A DNA stretch of 64,000 nt, taken from assembly GCA_029219165.1 (NCBI GenBank), contig JAQXSW010000001.1, positions 1 to 64,000 of the forward strand. The letters run 5' to 3'. The notes beneath the pieces are model-generated. The model made no database searches and was not told where the DNA came from. It saw nothing but the letters and a program-made list of their open reading frames with translations. The position numbers were made by a program, and so were the translations under genes. The DNA is from Oscillospiraceae bacterium (lineage in GTDB: Bacteria > Bacillota > Clostridia > Oscillospirales > Acutalibacteraceae). Shown here in pieces: positions 7,865 to 15,629 of this stretch (position 1 is its first letter; every line of letters starts with the position of its first letter).

Positions 7865-9145
7865 ATGAAAAGATTTTTATCGCTTCTCTTGGCTGTAGTT
7901 ATGGTATTTACCCTTGCAGCTTGCGGAAAGGGAGCAAACGAGACAAAAGGAAAGGTTTATTGGCTCAACTTTAAACCTGAAATTGATGGAGCACTTCAAA
8001 CACTTGCTGCTAGTTATAAGGAGCAAACAGGTGTTGAAGTAAAGGTTGTAACAGCTGCTTCAGGAAAGTATGAGGAAACTCTTACTGCTGAAATGGATAA
8101 GAGCGATGCACCTACACTCTTCAACGTAGGTAATGCTGCTGCTGTTAAGACATGGGGCGACTATTGTCTTGACCTTAAAGACACAGACGCTTACAAAGCT
8201 CTTACAACAACTTCTTTCAATCAGGAAGATGCTAATAAAGTTTATTCTGTAGGTCTTTGCTATGAAGCTTATGGTATCATTGTTAACAAGGCTCTTCTTG
8301 CTAAAGCCGGTTACAAATTAGAAGATATCAAAGACTTCGATTCACTCAAGAAAGTAGCTGAAGACATTCATGCTAGAGCTGCAACTCTTGGTTTTGATGC
8401 TTTCACTTCTGCTGGTCTTGATGATTCTTCATCATGGCGTTTTTCAGGCCATCTTGCTAACATGCCTCTTTTCTATGAAGGCAGAGATGCTAAGTGGACA
8501 GAGTGCCCTGCAACAATCACAGGTAAATATCTTGATAACTTCAAAGCAATTTGGGATCTTTACACAGCAAATTCTGCTACAGACAAGTCAAAGCTTGCTA
8601 CAGCTGGTCTTGATGCTGAAGCTGAATTTGGTAAGGGCGAAGCAGTATTCTATCAGAATGGTACATGGGAATTTGCTAACCTTACAGACAAAGAAAAGTA
8701 TGCTATGAATGCAGACGATCTTGCTATGATTCCAATTTACTGTGGTGTTGAAGGCGAAGAGAAGGCTGGTCTTTGCTCAGGTACTGAGAATGCTCTTGCA
8801 GTAAATGTAAACGCATCTAAGGAAGACCAGGAAGCAACAATTGCTTTCCTTAATTGGTTAGTAACATCTGAAGAAGGACTTAAGTGTCTTGTTGACAACC
8901 TTGGTGGTGTTCCATATAAGAACGCTCCAGAAAGCTCAAATCCATTCTTTGCAGATGGTAACGCTCTTCTTGCTAAGGGCAACTACAACGTTGACTGGAC
9001 ATTCAACTATACACCAAATGTTGATGACTGGCGTGCAGGCGTTGTAAACGCAATGGTACAGTACTGCTCAGGCAAATCATGGGATGCTGTTAAGACAGCT
9101 TTCGTTGACGGTTGGGCAACACAGTACAAAGCAGCTAATTCATAA
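7865..9145 (+). CDS. extracellular solute-binding lipoprotein, family 1 (carbohydrate ABC importer)
   Basis: 426-residue sugar-binding protein. The signal peptide ends in the lipobox LAAC with the lipidated cysteine at residue 20, placing it on the outer face of the membrane. The remainder has the alternating hydrophobic strands and aromatic residues of family 1 binding proteins such as MalE-like ones. Codon use is visibly biased (many CTT, GCT, AAC, GAC codons, GC-richer than neighbours), as expected for a very abundant protein. GAAAAGGAG precedes the ATG. The sugar is not deducible; an oligosaccharide is the family norm. Confidence 0.93.
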   Translation: MKRFLSLLLAVVMVFTLAACGKGANETKGKVYWLNFKPEIDGALQTLAASYKEQTGVEVKVVTAASGKYEETLTAEMDKSDAPTLFNVGNAAAVKTWGDYCLDLKDTDAYKALTTTSFNQEDANKVYSVGLCYEAYGIIVNKALLAKAGYKLEDIKDFDSLKKVAEDIHARAATLGFDAFTSAGLDDSSSWRFSGHLANMPLFYEGRDAKWTECPATITGKYLDNFKAIWDLYTANSATDKSKLATAGLDAEAEFGKGEAVFYQNGTWEFANLTDKEKYAMNADDLAMIPIYCGVEGEEKAGLCSGTENALAVNVNASKEDQEATIAFLNWLVTSEEGLKCLVDNLGGVPYKNAPESSNPFFADGNALLAKGNYNVDWTFNYTPNVDDWRAGVVNAMVQYCSGKSWDAVKTAFVDGWATQYKAANS

Positions 9146-9164
9146 TAAGTATTAGCAAAATTTT

Positions 9165-9192
9165 ACCGGGGCGAGTTTTCGCTCGCCCCGGT
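9165..9192 (+). terminator. strong stem-loop between binding protein and permeases
   Basis: ACCGGGGCGAG / CTCGCCCCGGT is a perfect 11-bp GC-rich stem with loop TTTTCG. Only a weak T tract follows (TCATTATTT), so termination is probably partial. Such intercistronic stems in sugar operons protect the binding-protein mRNA and lower permease expression. Confidence 0.7.
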
Positions 9193-9235
9193 TCATTATT
9201 TACTTTATTATCATTTAATGTTAGGGGGAATAACG

Positions 9236-10150
9236 GTGAAACTCAAAAGAGATGCTGGTGCACTTAATAGTAAACTGTTGCGTCGCCCCATTCAAAAATG
9301 TTTCATTCTCTTCTTAATTCCTACATTTGGTGCTTTTATTATTGGTTTTATTTATCCGTTCCTTCAATGTATTTATTTATCATTCTGTAAATTTATTACG
9401 ACAAGAAATGCTACCTTTATTGGTGTTGATAATTACAAAAATGCATTATCAGATAGTTCTTTTTTACATGCTTTTTGGTATACTGCAGTTTTTGCAGTAG
9501 TTTCTCTTCTACTTATTAATGTATTAGCATTTGCAATTGCTTATGCATTAACCAGAGAAATAAAAGGTTCTAATTTGTTTAGAACAGTATTCTTTATGCC
9601 AAACCTTATTGGCGGTATTGTACTCGGATATATTTGGAGTATGATTTTTGACGGCATTCTTTCAAGATATAACACATCAATTCTTCTTGAAAGCAAATAT
9701 GGTTTTTGGGGACTTATAATTCTCATGTGCTGGCAACAAATTGGTTATATGATGATTATCTACATAGCCGGAATTCAATCTGTTCCTGAAGACATGATAG
9801 AAGCTGCAAGAATTGACGGTGCAAATGGATGGCAAACATTAATTAAAGTTGTAATTCCATCTGTAATGCCTTCAATTACAATATGTACTTTTTTAACTCT
9901 TACAAATAGTTTCAAACTATTTGACCAAAACCTTGCTCTTACAGGCGGTTCTCCATTTGAATTTAATTCTGATGGTTCAGTTATTAAAACAACTGAAATG
10001 CTTGCCTTAAACATATATAATACTTTCTATGGTACTAACACAGCAGCACGTGGTACAGCTCAGGCAAAGGCTGTAATCTTCTTTATACTTGTTGCAACAA
10101 TTTCAATTATACAACTTAGGACCACAAGAAATAAGGAGGTACAGCAATAA
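9236..10150 (+). CDS. carbohydrate ABC transporter permease (MalF-like)
   Basis: About six membrane helices, with the ATPase-contacting EAA loop 'IEAARIDGANGWQTLIKVVIPSVMPS' near the C-terminal third. It is the first of two membrane subunits for the importer. I chose GTG 9236 because TAGGGGGA sits 6-7 nt upstream; the track ATG 9218 lies in front of that Shine-Dalgarno and would add six residues. Its stop overlaps the start of the next permease by one base (TAATG), indicating translational coupling. Confidence 0.92.
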   Translation: MKLKRDAGALNSKLLRRPIQKCFILFLIPTFGAFIIGFIYPFLQCIYLSFCKFITTRNATFIGVDNYKNALSDSSFLHAFWYTAVFAVVSLLLINVLAFAIAYALTREIKGSNLFRTVFFMPNLIGGIVLGYIWSMIFDGILSRYNTSILLESKYGFWGLIILMCWQQIGYMMIIYIAGIQSVPEDMIEAARIDGANGWQTLIKVVIPSVMPSITICTFLTLTNSFKLFDQNLALTGGSPFEFNSDGSVIKTTEMLALNIYNTFYGTNTAARGTAQAKAVIFFILVATISIIQLRTTRNKEVQQ

Positions 10151-10986
10151 TGAAAAAGAGTCAGAAAAGATCTTTAACCATTATTTTCAGCATTATTTCT
10201 GCTGTTTATGTACTTCCAATTCTCATTGTATTCATGAATTCTTTTAAAGCGAATACCAGTGTTAAAACGGAAACTTTTAAATTTCCGACAGGGGATAGTT
10301 TTGTTGGTTTTGATAACTTTATTAAAGGTGCAACTTTTGGTAATTATCCATTCCTCCAATCTGTTGGAAACTCATTCATAATTACTGTTATATCAGTAAT
10401 ACTAATTCTTCTTTGCACATCAATGGCCGCATGGTATATTGCCAGAGTAGGTAGTTTATTCAGTAAAATTGTTTACTATCTTTGCATATTCTCAATGATA
10501 GTACCTTTTCAAATGGTAATGTTTACTCTTTCAAGAACTGCAGACGATTTAGGTCTTAATACACCTTTTACAATTCCAATTATTTACCTTGGATTTGGTG
10601 CCGGACTTGCAGTATTTATGTTTGTGGGATTTGTCAAGTCAATTCCTCTTGAAATTGAGGAAGCAGCTGCTATAGATGGTTGTGGACCAATTAGAACTTT
10701 CTTCATGGTTGTACTACCAATGCTAAAACCAACACTTATTTCAGTTGGCGTACTTGAAATTATGTGGGTATGGAACGACTATCTTCTTCCTTATCTTGTT
10801 CTTGATAGGACAAAGTATATGACTATTCCAATTCACATTCAATTTCTTCGTGGTAGTTATGGTGCTGTTGACCTTGGAGCAATTATGGCTCTTATTACAA
10901 TTAGCATTATTCCTATTATTATATTCTACCTTACATGTCAAAAGCACATCATTAAAGGTGTTGCTGCTGGTGCAGTTAAAGGATAA
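10150..10986 (+). CDS. carbohydrate ABC transporter permease (MalG-like)
   Basis: 278-residue second membrane subunit. It has a signal-anchor-like first helix, about six helices in all, and an EAA loop 'EEAAAIDGCGPIRTFFMVVLPMLKP'. Its ATG overlaps the stop of the upstream permease, and AAGGAGG lies just before it. A strong terminator follows the gene, closing the unit ATPase, binding protein, permease, permease. The family relation is to CUT1-type sugar importers; the substrate is inferred only as carbohydrate. Confidence 0.92.
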   Translation: MKKSQKRSLTIIFSIISAVYVLPILIVFMNSFKANTSVKTETFKFPTGDSFVGFDNFIKGATFGNYPFLQSVGNSFIITVISVILILLCTSMAAWYIARVGSLFSKIVYYLCIFSMIVPFQMVMFTLSRTADDLGLNTPFTIPIIYLGFGAGLAVFMFVGFVKSIPLEIEEAAAIDGCGPIRTFFMVVLPMLKPTLISVGVLEIMWVWNDYLLPYLVLDRTKYMTIPIHIQFLRGSYGAVDLGAIMALITISIIPIIIFYLTCQKHIIKGVAAGAVKG

Positions 10987-10999
10987 TAAAGTAAAAATC

Positions 11000-11042
11000 A
11001 CCCACAGAGCGAAAAAAACGCTCTGTGGGTACTATTTTTTTA
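11000..11042 (+). terminator. intrinsic terminator of the sugar ABC operon
   Basis: ACCCACAGAGCG / CGCTCTGTGGGT, a perfect 12-bp stem with a seven-A loop, followed by ACTATTTTTTTA. Confidence 0.93.
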
Positions 11043-11106
11043 TTGAATTTAATTGCTAATAGAAGTATTATAATAACTATATTTATTGCAAAAAGGGGAG
11101 ACGTAT

Positions 11107-12300
11107 ATGTATTCATACGATGACGTTTTATCATTTGTTGAAGAGGAAAATGTAAAGTTTATTAGACTTGCTTTTTGTGACATAAATGGCACTCAAAAGA
11201 ATATTTCTATAATGCCGGGTGAACTTAGAAAAGCATTTACTGAGGGAATTCCATTTGAACCTTCCAATATTAAAGGCTTTGATACATATCTTAAGTCTGA
11301 TTTATTTTTAAGGCCGGATCCTTCAACTCTTTCAATTCTTCCATGGAGACCAACAGATGGAAGAGTAGTTAGAATGTTTTGTAACGTAACATATCCGGAT
11401 GGCACTCCTTTTGAAATTGATGGTAGAACAATTCTTCAAAATGCAATAGCTATAGCAAAAGAAAAGGGAATAACCTTAAATTTTGGTGCGGAAAGTGAAT
11501 TTTACCTTTTTAAAACCGATGAAGATGGCAAACCAACAAAAGAACCTTTTGATGATGCAGGATATCTTGATATTGCCCCTGAGGATAAAGGGGAAAATGT
11601 TAGACGTGAAATATGCTTTACACTTCTTGATATGGGCATTACACCACTTTCTTCACACCATGAGGCAGGACCTGGTCAACATGAAATTGACTTTAAATAT
11701 TCTGACCCATTAACCGCAGCTGAAAATGCCATAACATTTAAATCTGTAGTCAAAACTATTGCAATGAGAAATGGTCTTTATGCTGACTTTTCACCAAAGC
11801 CTTTAGAAGACGCTTCAGGCAATGGAATGCATATAAATATATCTGTATCCTCTGATGATGGAAAAGACAAATTAAAAGAATTTACAGCCGGCATTTTAAG
11901 TCATATTAGGGAAATAACTGCTTTTCTTAATCCAACTGAAGAATCTTATAAGAGACTTGGAGAAAATAGAGCACCAATATATGTTAGTTGGTCAAGTGAA
12001 AACAGATGTCAATTAATAAGAATTCCTGAAAAAAACGGTGAATTTAGAAGAATTAAATTACGTTCCGCTGACTGTGAAACAAATCCATACATTGCTTTTG
12101 CATTACTTATATATGCAGGATTAGATGGTATTGAAAATAATTTAACTTTAGGCGAACCAATTAATGAAAATCTAATTAATGGATCACAAAGTGGAGACCT
12201 TAAAAAACTTCCTCTTTCACTTATAGATGCAAAGGAAAAAGCAAGAAAGAGTGAGTTTGTAAAGAGAGTCCTAACAGAAAACTATCTTAGTCTTATATAA
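11107..12300 (+). CDS. glnA: short type I glutamine synthetase family protein
   Basis: Makes glutamine from glutamate, ammonia and ATP. Visible motifs are the metal/substrate segment NFGAESEFYLF, HEAGPGQHEIDF, SGNGMHINIS, the Arg-containing NRAPIYVSWSSENRCQLIRIP, and 'RSADCETNPYIAFA'. At 397 residues it is about 45 shorter than normal GlnA. Roughly 40 residues are missing after the 'GMHIN' strand, and the usual 'MH(V/I)HQSL' reads MHINISV. I therefore call the family with confidence but not full activity. ATG 11107 follows AAAGGGGAG; the track start is 21 bases too early. The ANTAR regulator follows after 18 bases, so nitrogen control is likely. Confidence 0.88.
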   Translation: MYSYDDVLSFVEEENVKFIRLAFCDINGTQKNISIMPGELRKAFTEGIPFEPSNIKGFDTYLKSDLFLRPDPSTLSILPWRPTDGRVVRMFCNVTYPDGTPFEIDGRTILQNAIAIAKEKGITLNFGAESEFYLFKTDEDGKPTKEPFDDAGYLDIAPEDKGENVRREICFTLLDMGITPLSSHHEAGPGQHEIDFKYSDPLTAAENAITFKSVVKTIAMRNGLYADFSPKPLEDASGNGMHINISVSSDDGKDKLKEFTAGILSHIREITAFLNPTEESYKRLGENRAPIYVSWSSENRCQLIRIPEKNGEFRRIKLRSADCETNPYIAFALLIYAGLDGIENNLTLGEPINENLINGSQSGDLKKLPLSLIDAKEKARKSEFVKRVLTENYLSLI

Positions 12301-12318
12301 GTAAAGGGGAGAATCCAA

Positions 12319-12912
12319 TTGGCACAAGAAAACTATAGAGCAAGTGTGCTTGTAGTTTCTTCAACCGATAAGATACTTGAATTTTTTACCAAGGTTCTTC
12401 CTTTAAATCAATTTAATCCAATTGATTTAGTAAAATCATGTGGAGAAGCTAAAAGAATACTTATAAATAAGCCTTATGATATAGTAGTAATTAATTCACC
12501 TTTATCTGATGAATTTGGTTCTGAACTGGCAATAGAAATTGCAACTAAGTACAATTCTGGTGTTTTAATGCTAATAAAAGCTGAAGCTTACGAACAGGTT
12601 ACTTATCAAGTTGAAAACTACGGTGTATTGACTATGTCAAGACCATGTCAATCGCATGCAGTATTCCAATCTATGAAAATACTGATGGCTACTAAGATAA
12701 AACTTAGAGCAATGGAAGAGAAGACTGCCTCACTTGAAGAAAAAATGAAAGAAATCCGAATAGTAAATCATGCAAAAGGAATTCTTATTGAAAAATTGCA
12801 TTTAACTGAAAATGAAGCTCACAGATATATTGAAAAAAATGCTATGGATCAATGTGTTAAGAAAGTTGATATTGCATATGGAATTCTTGAACACTATGGT
12901 ATTGTAGTGTAA
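12319..12912 (+). CDS. ANTAR-domain RNA-binding antiterminator with degenerate receiver
   Basis: 197 residues: an N-terminal response-regulator-like domain (about 1-120), a short coiled-coil (KIKLRAMEEKTASLEEKMKEI), and a C-terminal ANTAR domain (VNHAKGILIEKLHLTENEAHRYIE). ANTAR domains bind paired RNA hairpins and block transcription termination. The receiver lacks the usual phospho-acceptor aspartate: the strand that normally ends in LD reads DIVVINSPL. Control is then likely through protein or ligand contact rather than phosphorylation. It starts at TTG 12319 behind AAAGGGGAG. The pairing with glutamine synthetase is common in Clostridia and points to nitrogen-responsive regulation. I found no clear ANTAR target hairpin pair before glnA. 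Confidence 0.85.
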   Translation: MAQENYRASVLVVSSTDKILEFFTKVLPLNQFNPIDLVKSCGEAKRILINKPYDIVVINSPLSDEFGSELAIEIATKYNSGVLMLIKAEAYEQVTYQVENYGVLTMSRPCQSHAVFQSMKILMATKIKLRAMEEKTASLEEKMKEIRIVNHAKGILIEKLHLTENEAHRYIEKNAMDQCVKKVDIAYGILEHYGIVV

Positions 12913-12935
12913 TTAATTTAAAATAAATGTAAATG

Positions 12936-12975
12936 CCACTGGATAAATATTTATCTGGTGGTCTTTTATTTTATA
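12936..12975 (+). terminator. intrinsic terminator after the ANTAR gene
   Basis: CCACTGGATAAA / TTTATCTGGTGG pairs along all 12 positions (two G-U), followed by TCTTTTATTTTAT. Confidence 0.85.
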
Positions 12976-13002
12976 TATGTATTAATTAGGGAAAAGTAGG
13001 TA

Positions 13003-13031
13003 TTGCTTTTGCATTTAAATTGTGTTATAAT
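13003..13031 (+). promoter_or_regulatory. orphan sigma-A-type promoter
   Basis: TTGCTT (13003-13008), a 17-bp spacer, and a perfect TATAAT (13026-13031). The predicted start near 13038 falls inside the palindrome at 13029-13058. No gene starts within the next 600 bases, so it drives either a small RNA or a very long leader for the xerD-like gene. Confidence 0.65.
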
Positions 13032-13058
13032 TATACAAAATAAATGTTTTGTATAATT
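13029..13058. promoter_or_regulatory. perfect 12-bp inverted repeat, candidate operator
   Basis: AATTATACAAAA, spacer TAAATG, TTTTGTATAATT. It overlaps the -10 element and the likely start site, so a bound dimeric regulator would block transcription. As RNA only the 3' arm and part of the 5' arm would be transcribed. Confidence 0.6.
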
Positions 13059-13115
13059 AAGGGGAGAAAAAATAACAAGAAGACATAAAATATGCTTCTT
13101 GCGGCCTAATTATAT
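13038..13115 (+). ncRNA. candidate structured transcript or leader
   Basis: From the orphan promoter, the RNA could fold an outer stem (TATAATTAAGG 13052-13062 with CCTAATTATA 13105-13114, one bulged A). This would enclose the hairpin CAAGAAG-A-CATA / TATG-CTTCTTG (13076-13101). The sequence AAGGGGAG lies at the base of the outer stem. This is inference from complementarity only. Confidence 0.35.
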
Positions 13116-13450
13116 TTATCTGTATATATTCTGTGTATAATATGTTATTTATTAACTTTCTACATCTTTATTATATATATAATTTTATGTTTTTTATTTT
13201 TACTTATTTATTTGTTATTTGTTAAGTTTTGTTTTATAAAAATCTTTATTTTTCCATTAACTATGTAAATTAGCCATCATTTCAATTTTTTCTAAATGAC
13301 CTAATATATGTTTCAAAAAAACTGATTGGCTATAAACCGGTTTACATTTTTAACAAATTTAGGAACGGTTCTTATTTTACACATTTTTAACTATATTTTT
13401 CTTAAACTGTTCTGAATTTATGCATTATAATGGTTAATTTCAAATTATAT

Positions 13451-13479
13451 AACTAATTATATAATTATTATAATTAGTT
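13451..13479. repeat. second perfect inverted repeat in the non-coding region
   Basis: AACTAATTATA, 7-nt spacer, TATAATTAGTT. It shares the TATAATTA core with the palindrome at 13029-13058. The very AT-rich context raises the chance of coincidence. Confidence 0.45.
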
Positions 13480-13607
13480 GTTCTTACGTTATATTACAAT
13501 ATTTTATATGATTATTTATTTTTTATATTTAAATTAAATTTAGAAAAGACTCCAAAATTTAAAATAACAGTTTAAGAATCGTCTCTAAAACTTGCATTTA
13601 ACTATCT

Positions 13608-13633
13608 GAATGTTTCACAAAAATGTTTCACAG
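13608..13633 (+). repeat. tandem 13-bp direct repeat before the xerD-like gene
   Basis: GAATGTTTCACAA then AAATGTTTCACAG share the 11-mer AATGTTTCACA with 13-bp periodicity, directly before the Shine-Dalgarno CAGGAGG. This may be a regulator site or a slippage product. Confidence 0.5.
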
Positions 13634-13647
13634 TCAGGAGGAATAAA

Positions 13648-14640
13648 ATGATTACCAGAAATGATTATGTGGATTTTCCACCTTTAATGGTTGAATTTCT
13701 AAATTATATGGATGCTATTAAAAACAAATCTAAAAATACTATATCTGAGTATGCATTAGATCTCAGGACCTTCTTTAGGTTTGTCAAGATAGCAAGAGGT
13801 CTTGTACCCCCTTCTACTGACGAAAAAGATATTGTAATAAAAGATATAGATGCTGAATTTATTAAATCAATCACTCTATCTGATGCATATTCATTTCTTT
13901 CATATTGTAAGGATGAAAGAAACAACAGTGCAAGAACAAGAGCAAGAAAAGTCTCTACTCTACGTGCTTTTTTTAAATTTTGTACTGTTCAAAAACACAT
14001 TTTAAAAGAAAATCCAATGCAGGAATTGGATACACCTAAGCTTAAACAAACACTTCCTAAATATCTTACTTTAGAAGAAAGCACAGATCTTTTAAGAAGT
14101 TCATTTGACGGGCCTAATAAAGAAAGAGATTTTGCAATAATTACATTGTTTTTAAATTGTGGTATGCGTCTTTCTGAACTAGTAAGTTTAAACTATACAG
14201 ACATCAGAGATGACCATACAGTAAAAATTACCGGTAAAGGAAATAAAGAACGTACAATTTACTTAAATGACGCTTGTATGGCTGCAATAAATGCTTATAT
14301 GGCTGTTAGACCTGTAGATATGGTAAAGGATAAAAATGCATTGTTCTTAAGTTCAAGACTTAAAAGAATTAGTCCTAAAACAGTTCAGCATATCGTTTAT
14401 ACAGCACTTGAAAAAGCCGGTCTTTCAGGCTATTCAGTTCATAAACTCAGACATACAGCAGCAACTCTTATGTACCAATATGGAAACGCAGATGTGCTTG
14501 TTTTAAAAGAAATATTAGGTCATGAAAATGTTGGGACAACCCAAATATACACTCATGTAGTTAATGATCAGCTTAAAAAAGCAACTGATGCAAATCCTTT
14601 AAATACTATGTCACTTAATTCCAAAGTATCCAAAGAATAA
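13648..14640 (+). CDS. xerD: tyrosine recombinase of the XerC/XerD type
   Basis: 330-residue site-specific recombinase. It has an N-terminal SAM-like core-binding domain (about 10-130) and a catalytic domain with the full set of residues: Arg in CGMRLSEL, Lys in GKGNKER, HKLRHTAA (His/Arg), GHENVGTT, and Tyr in TQIYTHV. Xer proteins resolve chromosome dimers at dif. About 30 residues longer than B. subtilis XerD, mainly in the N-terminal half (GLVPPSTDEKD). Its neighbour is spoIIM, the conserved chromosomal context of clostridial xerD, so I do not read it as an element integrase. AGGAGG precedes the ATG. The last 30 bases overlap the converging spoIIM. Confidence 0.88.
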   Translation: MITRNDYVDFPPLMVEFLNYMDAIKNKSKNTISEYALDLRTFFRFVKIARGLVPPSTDEKDIVIKDIDAEFIKSITLSDAYSFLSYCKDERNNSARTRARKVSTLRAFFKFCTVQKHILKENPMQELDTPKLKQTLPKYLTLEESTDLLRSSFDGPNKERDFAIITLFLNCGMRLSELVSLNYTDIRDDHTVKITGKGNKERTIYLNDACMAAINAYMAVRPVDMVKDKNALFLSSRLKRISPKTVQHIVYTALEKAGLSGYSVHKLRHTAATLMYQYGNADVLVLKEILGHENVGTTQIYTHVVNDQLKKATDANPLNTMSLNSKVSKE

Positions 14641-15273
14641 ATTACAAAGTAAAGCTTCAAATATACATACTACTATTAGAATTCCAACAAGAATTAAATA
14701 GCGGTATGTATATTTTTTTAATAAATTTCCAGTTGAAACAATTGATTTATCCGACTGCATTTTAAAAGTATCTATAGACATTTGAATACTTTCACAAGCA
14801 CCTAAAATAAATAAAATTATAACAATCATTAATGATGGATAAATGGTTGTTAAACAGTAACCTAAACCTCTAAAACTATAGTTTTGGTAAATATATCCAC
14901 AAAGTACTCCATTAGAAATACCAAAAGATAACGGCATTAGACATATAAATGGAACTCCAAGCGAAAATAAACCAAAAAAATAAGTCAACAAAATAAAGAT
15001 TATATACTTACAAATTGCATTTTTAAATATATCAATGTTATTCATTGTAGACCTATCAAGAATTAAAGTTTTACAATATTCAGTTATTTTTTCAGCTATA
15101 GCACCACTTGAATGATTTACATATAATGAACCTAGAAACATTCCAGAAAAAAACAATGAAATTATTAGAATTACAAGCCATTTTTCAATTAGAAATGTTT
15201 TTAACCCTTCAATTTTATATATTGTATTTTTTGATTTAACCAGATTATTAAATATTCTTATTTTTTCCGACAT
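14611..15273 (-). CDS. spoIIM: stage II sporulation protein M-like membrane protein
   Basis: 220-residue protein with five predicted membrane helices. It has the SpoIIM-family pattern of a long extracytoplasmic segment after the first helix and small-residue-rich helices (FGLFSLGVPFICLMPLSFGISNGVLCGY). SpoIIM works with SpoIID and SpoIIP in dissolving septal peptidoglycan during engulfment. Divergence is high, so the call rests on topology, the family motif and position: xerD on one side and the yajC-tgt-queA cluster on the other. It overlaps the upstream TIGR04086 gene by 26 bases and the convergent xerD by 30. Confidence 0.8.
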   Translation of the reverse strand: MSEKIRIFNNLVKSKNTIYKIEGLKTFLIEKWLVILIISLFFSGMFLGSLYVNHSSGAIAEKITEYCKTLILDRSTMNNIDIFKNAICKYIIFILLTYFFGLFSLGVPFICLMPLSFGISNGVLCGYIYQNYSFRGLGYCLTTIYPSLMIVIILFILGACESIQMSIDTFKMQSDKSIVSTGNLLKKYTYRYLILVGILIVVCIFEALLCNLFFGYFGIK

Positions 15274-15622
15274 TTAGAATGAATACACCTCCAAAAATAC
15301 CAGAAGCATAAATTAATAAAACTGTTATAACTAATGGAACAGTAATTGTATCATTACCAAAAATTATACCAATGATTAATGCAAAAACTGAAATAATCGA
15401 AGAAGTAATTACACCGCATAACAATCCATTTTTCTTATTTACATAAGCACATAGAGCTCCCGTAAATATTGAACCAATCAAAAAAATTAATTTTGTTATT
15501 AAAGGAATAAAAGATCTATCAAAATCTAATTGTTTATAAACAACTGATGCAATTAATAGTAGGGAAATAATTAGTATAAATCCAAATAAAATACTTATTA
15601 GAATGTTTTTAATTTTTGACAT
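15248..15622 (-). CDS. TIGR04086-family membrane protein
   Basis: 124 residues with four hydrophobic segments and the family feel of 'FTGALCAYVNKKNGLLCGVITSS ... ASGIFGGVFILN'. The function is unknown, but these proteins regularly stand next to yajC and tgt in Clostridia, as here. Its ribosome site GGGGTG is part of the 3' arm of the terminator-like hairpin at 15630-15664, followed by seven Ts and then the ATG. Read-through and translation are thus coupled. Confidence 0.75.
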   Translation of the reverse strand: MSKIKNILISILFGFILIISLLLIASVVYKQLDFDRSFIPLITKLIFLIGSIFTGALCAYVNKKNGLLCGVITSSIISVFALIIGIIFGNDTITVPLVITVLLIYASGIFGGVFILNVGKNKNI

Positions 15623-15629
15623 AAAAAAA

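Larger units (their letters stand above)
12976..13647. other. long AT-rich non-coding region before the xerD-like gene
   Basis: About 670 bases without an ORF of 60 codons, more AT-rich than the surroundings. It holds a sigma-A-like promoter (13003-13031), a perfect 30-bp palindrome over its start (13029-13058), a purine-rich ribosome-like site AAGGGGAG (13059-13066), a hairpin (13076-13101), a second perfect palindrome (13451-13479), and a 13-bp tandem repeat just before the next gene's ribosome site (13608-13633). No open frame with a normal start follows the AAGGGGAG. I see no tRNA-like fold and no clear dif site. Confidence 0.6.

Noticed and set aside
9165-9192. Full intrinsic terminator ending the binding-protein transcript
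   Set aside because: Stem is strong but the T tract is poor and the permeases follow with only a ribosome site; partial termination is the better reading.
13072-13140. 22-codon reading frame beginning ATA behind AAGGGGAG
   Set aside because: ATA is not a credible start codon, and the peptide has no recognisable feature; noted only as part of the orphan transcript.
12976-13647. dif site or replication origin in the AT-rich gap
   Set aside because: No 28-bp dif-like sequence and no DnaA box cluster (TTATCCACA) seen.
13648-14640. Tyrosine recombinase as integrase of a mobile element
   Set aside because: The neighbour spoIIM and the complete Xer-type length and motifs fit the chromosomal XerD; no att repeats, tRNA or element genes are nearby.
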